DNA of 64,000 nucleotides from Daphnia carinata. Taxonomy: Eukaryota; Arthropoda; Branchiopoda; Diplostraca; Daphniidae. Positions 63,935-64,000 of this stretch are shown here, one piece after another (position 1 is the stretch's first letter; every line of letters begins with the position of its first letter). The DNA is taken from assembly GCF_022539665.2 (NCBI RefSeq), contig NC_081339.1, positions 9,173,367 to 9,237,366 of the forward strand, read 5' to 3'. Made by a program: the position numbers and the translations under genes. The notes beneath the pieces are model-generated. The model had not been told where the DNA came from. It made no database searches and saw only the letters and a list, made by a program, of their open reading frames with translations.

Positions 63935-64000
63935 GTCATAGAAATATCCTACGACTGTTTCCGAAGCTTCCTGCTTCCGATTACGTAGCCTAGCTTTATG

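Overview
This is a eukaryotic, intron-bearing, AT-rich, repeat-dense window. The host genes present encode arthropod cuticle proteins: a chitin-binding Rebers-Riddiford (RR) gene family and a Tyr-rich 'YYTxAPxYYTT' family. Together with the transposon mix, this suggests a crustacean, and Daphnia is my best guess (inference; no marker gene settles it). There are no bacterial features, operons or CRISPR arrays. Introns are short, with GT..AG ends.

Layout. 1-7.7 kb: a Ty1/copia integrase fragment (-), a tandem duplication, a broken tRNA-Cys, a decayed Ty3/gypsy pol (-), two copies of a gypsy-type LTR in a duplicated block with a PHD-like zinc-finger fragment, then ~350-bp tandem repeats. 7.8-18.7 kb: a short GGCCC/AAAAA repeat element, then two pieces of an AKT-like PH-domain gene fragment (-) split by an almost complete 8.1-kb Ty3/gypsy element. 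That element has 264-bp LTRs, a 4-bp target duplication, gag, protease, RT, RNase H, integrase and an F-type env, with several frame breaks. 18.7-22.1 kb: a second gypsy element (+), 5'-truncated at another copy of the GGCCC/AAAAA element, with one 3' LTR. 22.35-25.18 kb: a hAT transposon with 17-bp ends and a perfect 8-bp target duplication. 25-30 kb: a broken Tyr-rich cuticle gene, a 1.15-kb inverted-end repeat and a hAT-type MITE. 30.2-31.3 kb: the only intact-looking host gene, a three-exon RR-1 cuticle protein (gene A, -). 33.3-34.4 kb: a frameshifted fragment resembling the N-terminus of HERC2. 34.9-39.3 kb: an I-type LINE (-) whose RT core has been deleted without closing the reading frame, with a nested LTR. 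41-49 kb: a small MITE, Pro-rich open frames, a second copy of the 1.15-kb repeat, a tRNA-Arg, a tRNA-like element and a Tyr-rich cuticle gene. 53-60.2 kb: three damaged RR cuticle genes (B, C, D). C is cut off by a second hAT element. D is interrupted by a 1.37-kb element with a 9-bp target duplication. 61-62 kb: a Tyr-rich cuticle pseudogene and dispersed repeats. 62.8-64 kb: a gypsy LTR preceded by a polypurine tract and a gag frame, with no pol between them.

Overall, this is a cuticle-gene neighbourhood heavily reworked by transposons of at least five classes (copia, gypsy, LINE, hAT, 9-bp-TSD DNA elements). Most host genes here are fragments or pseudogenes. The most interesting signals are the nested insertions with readable target duplications, the family-specific palindromic words at the ends of hAT-type elements, the GGCCC/AAAAA array element, and two recognisable host-gene fragments (AKT-like, HERC2-like).
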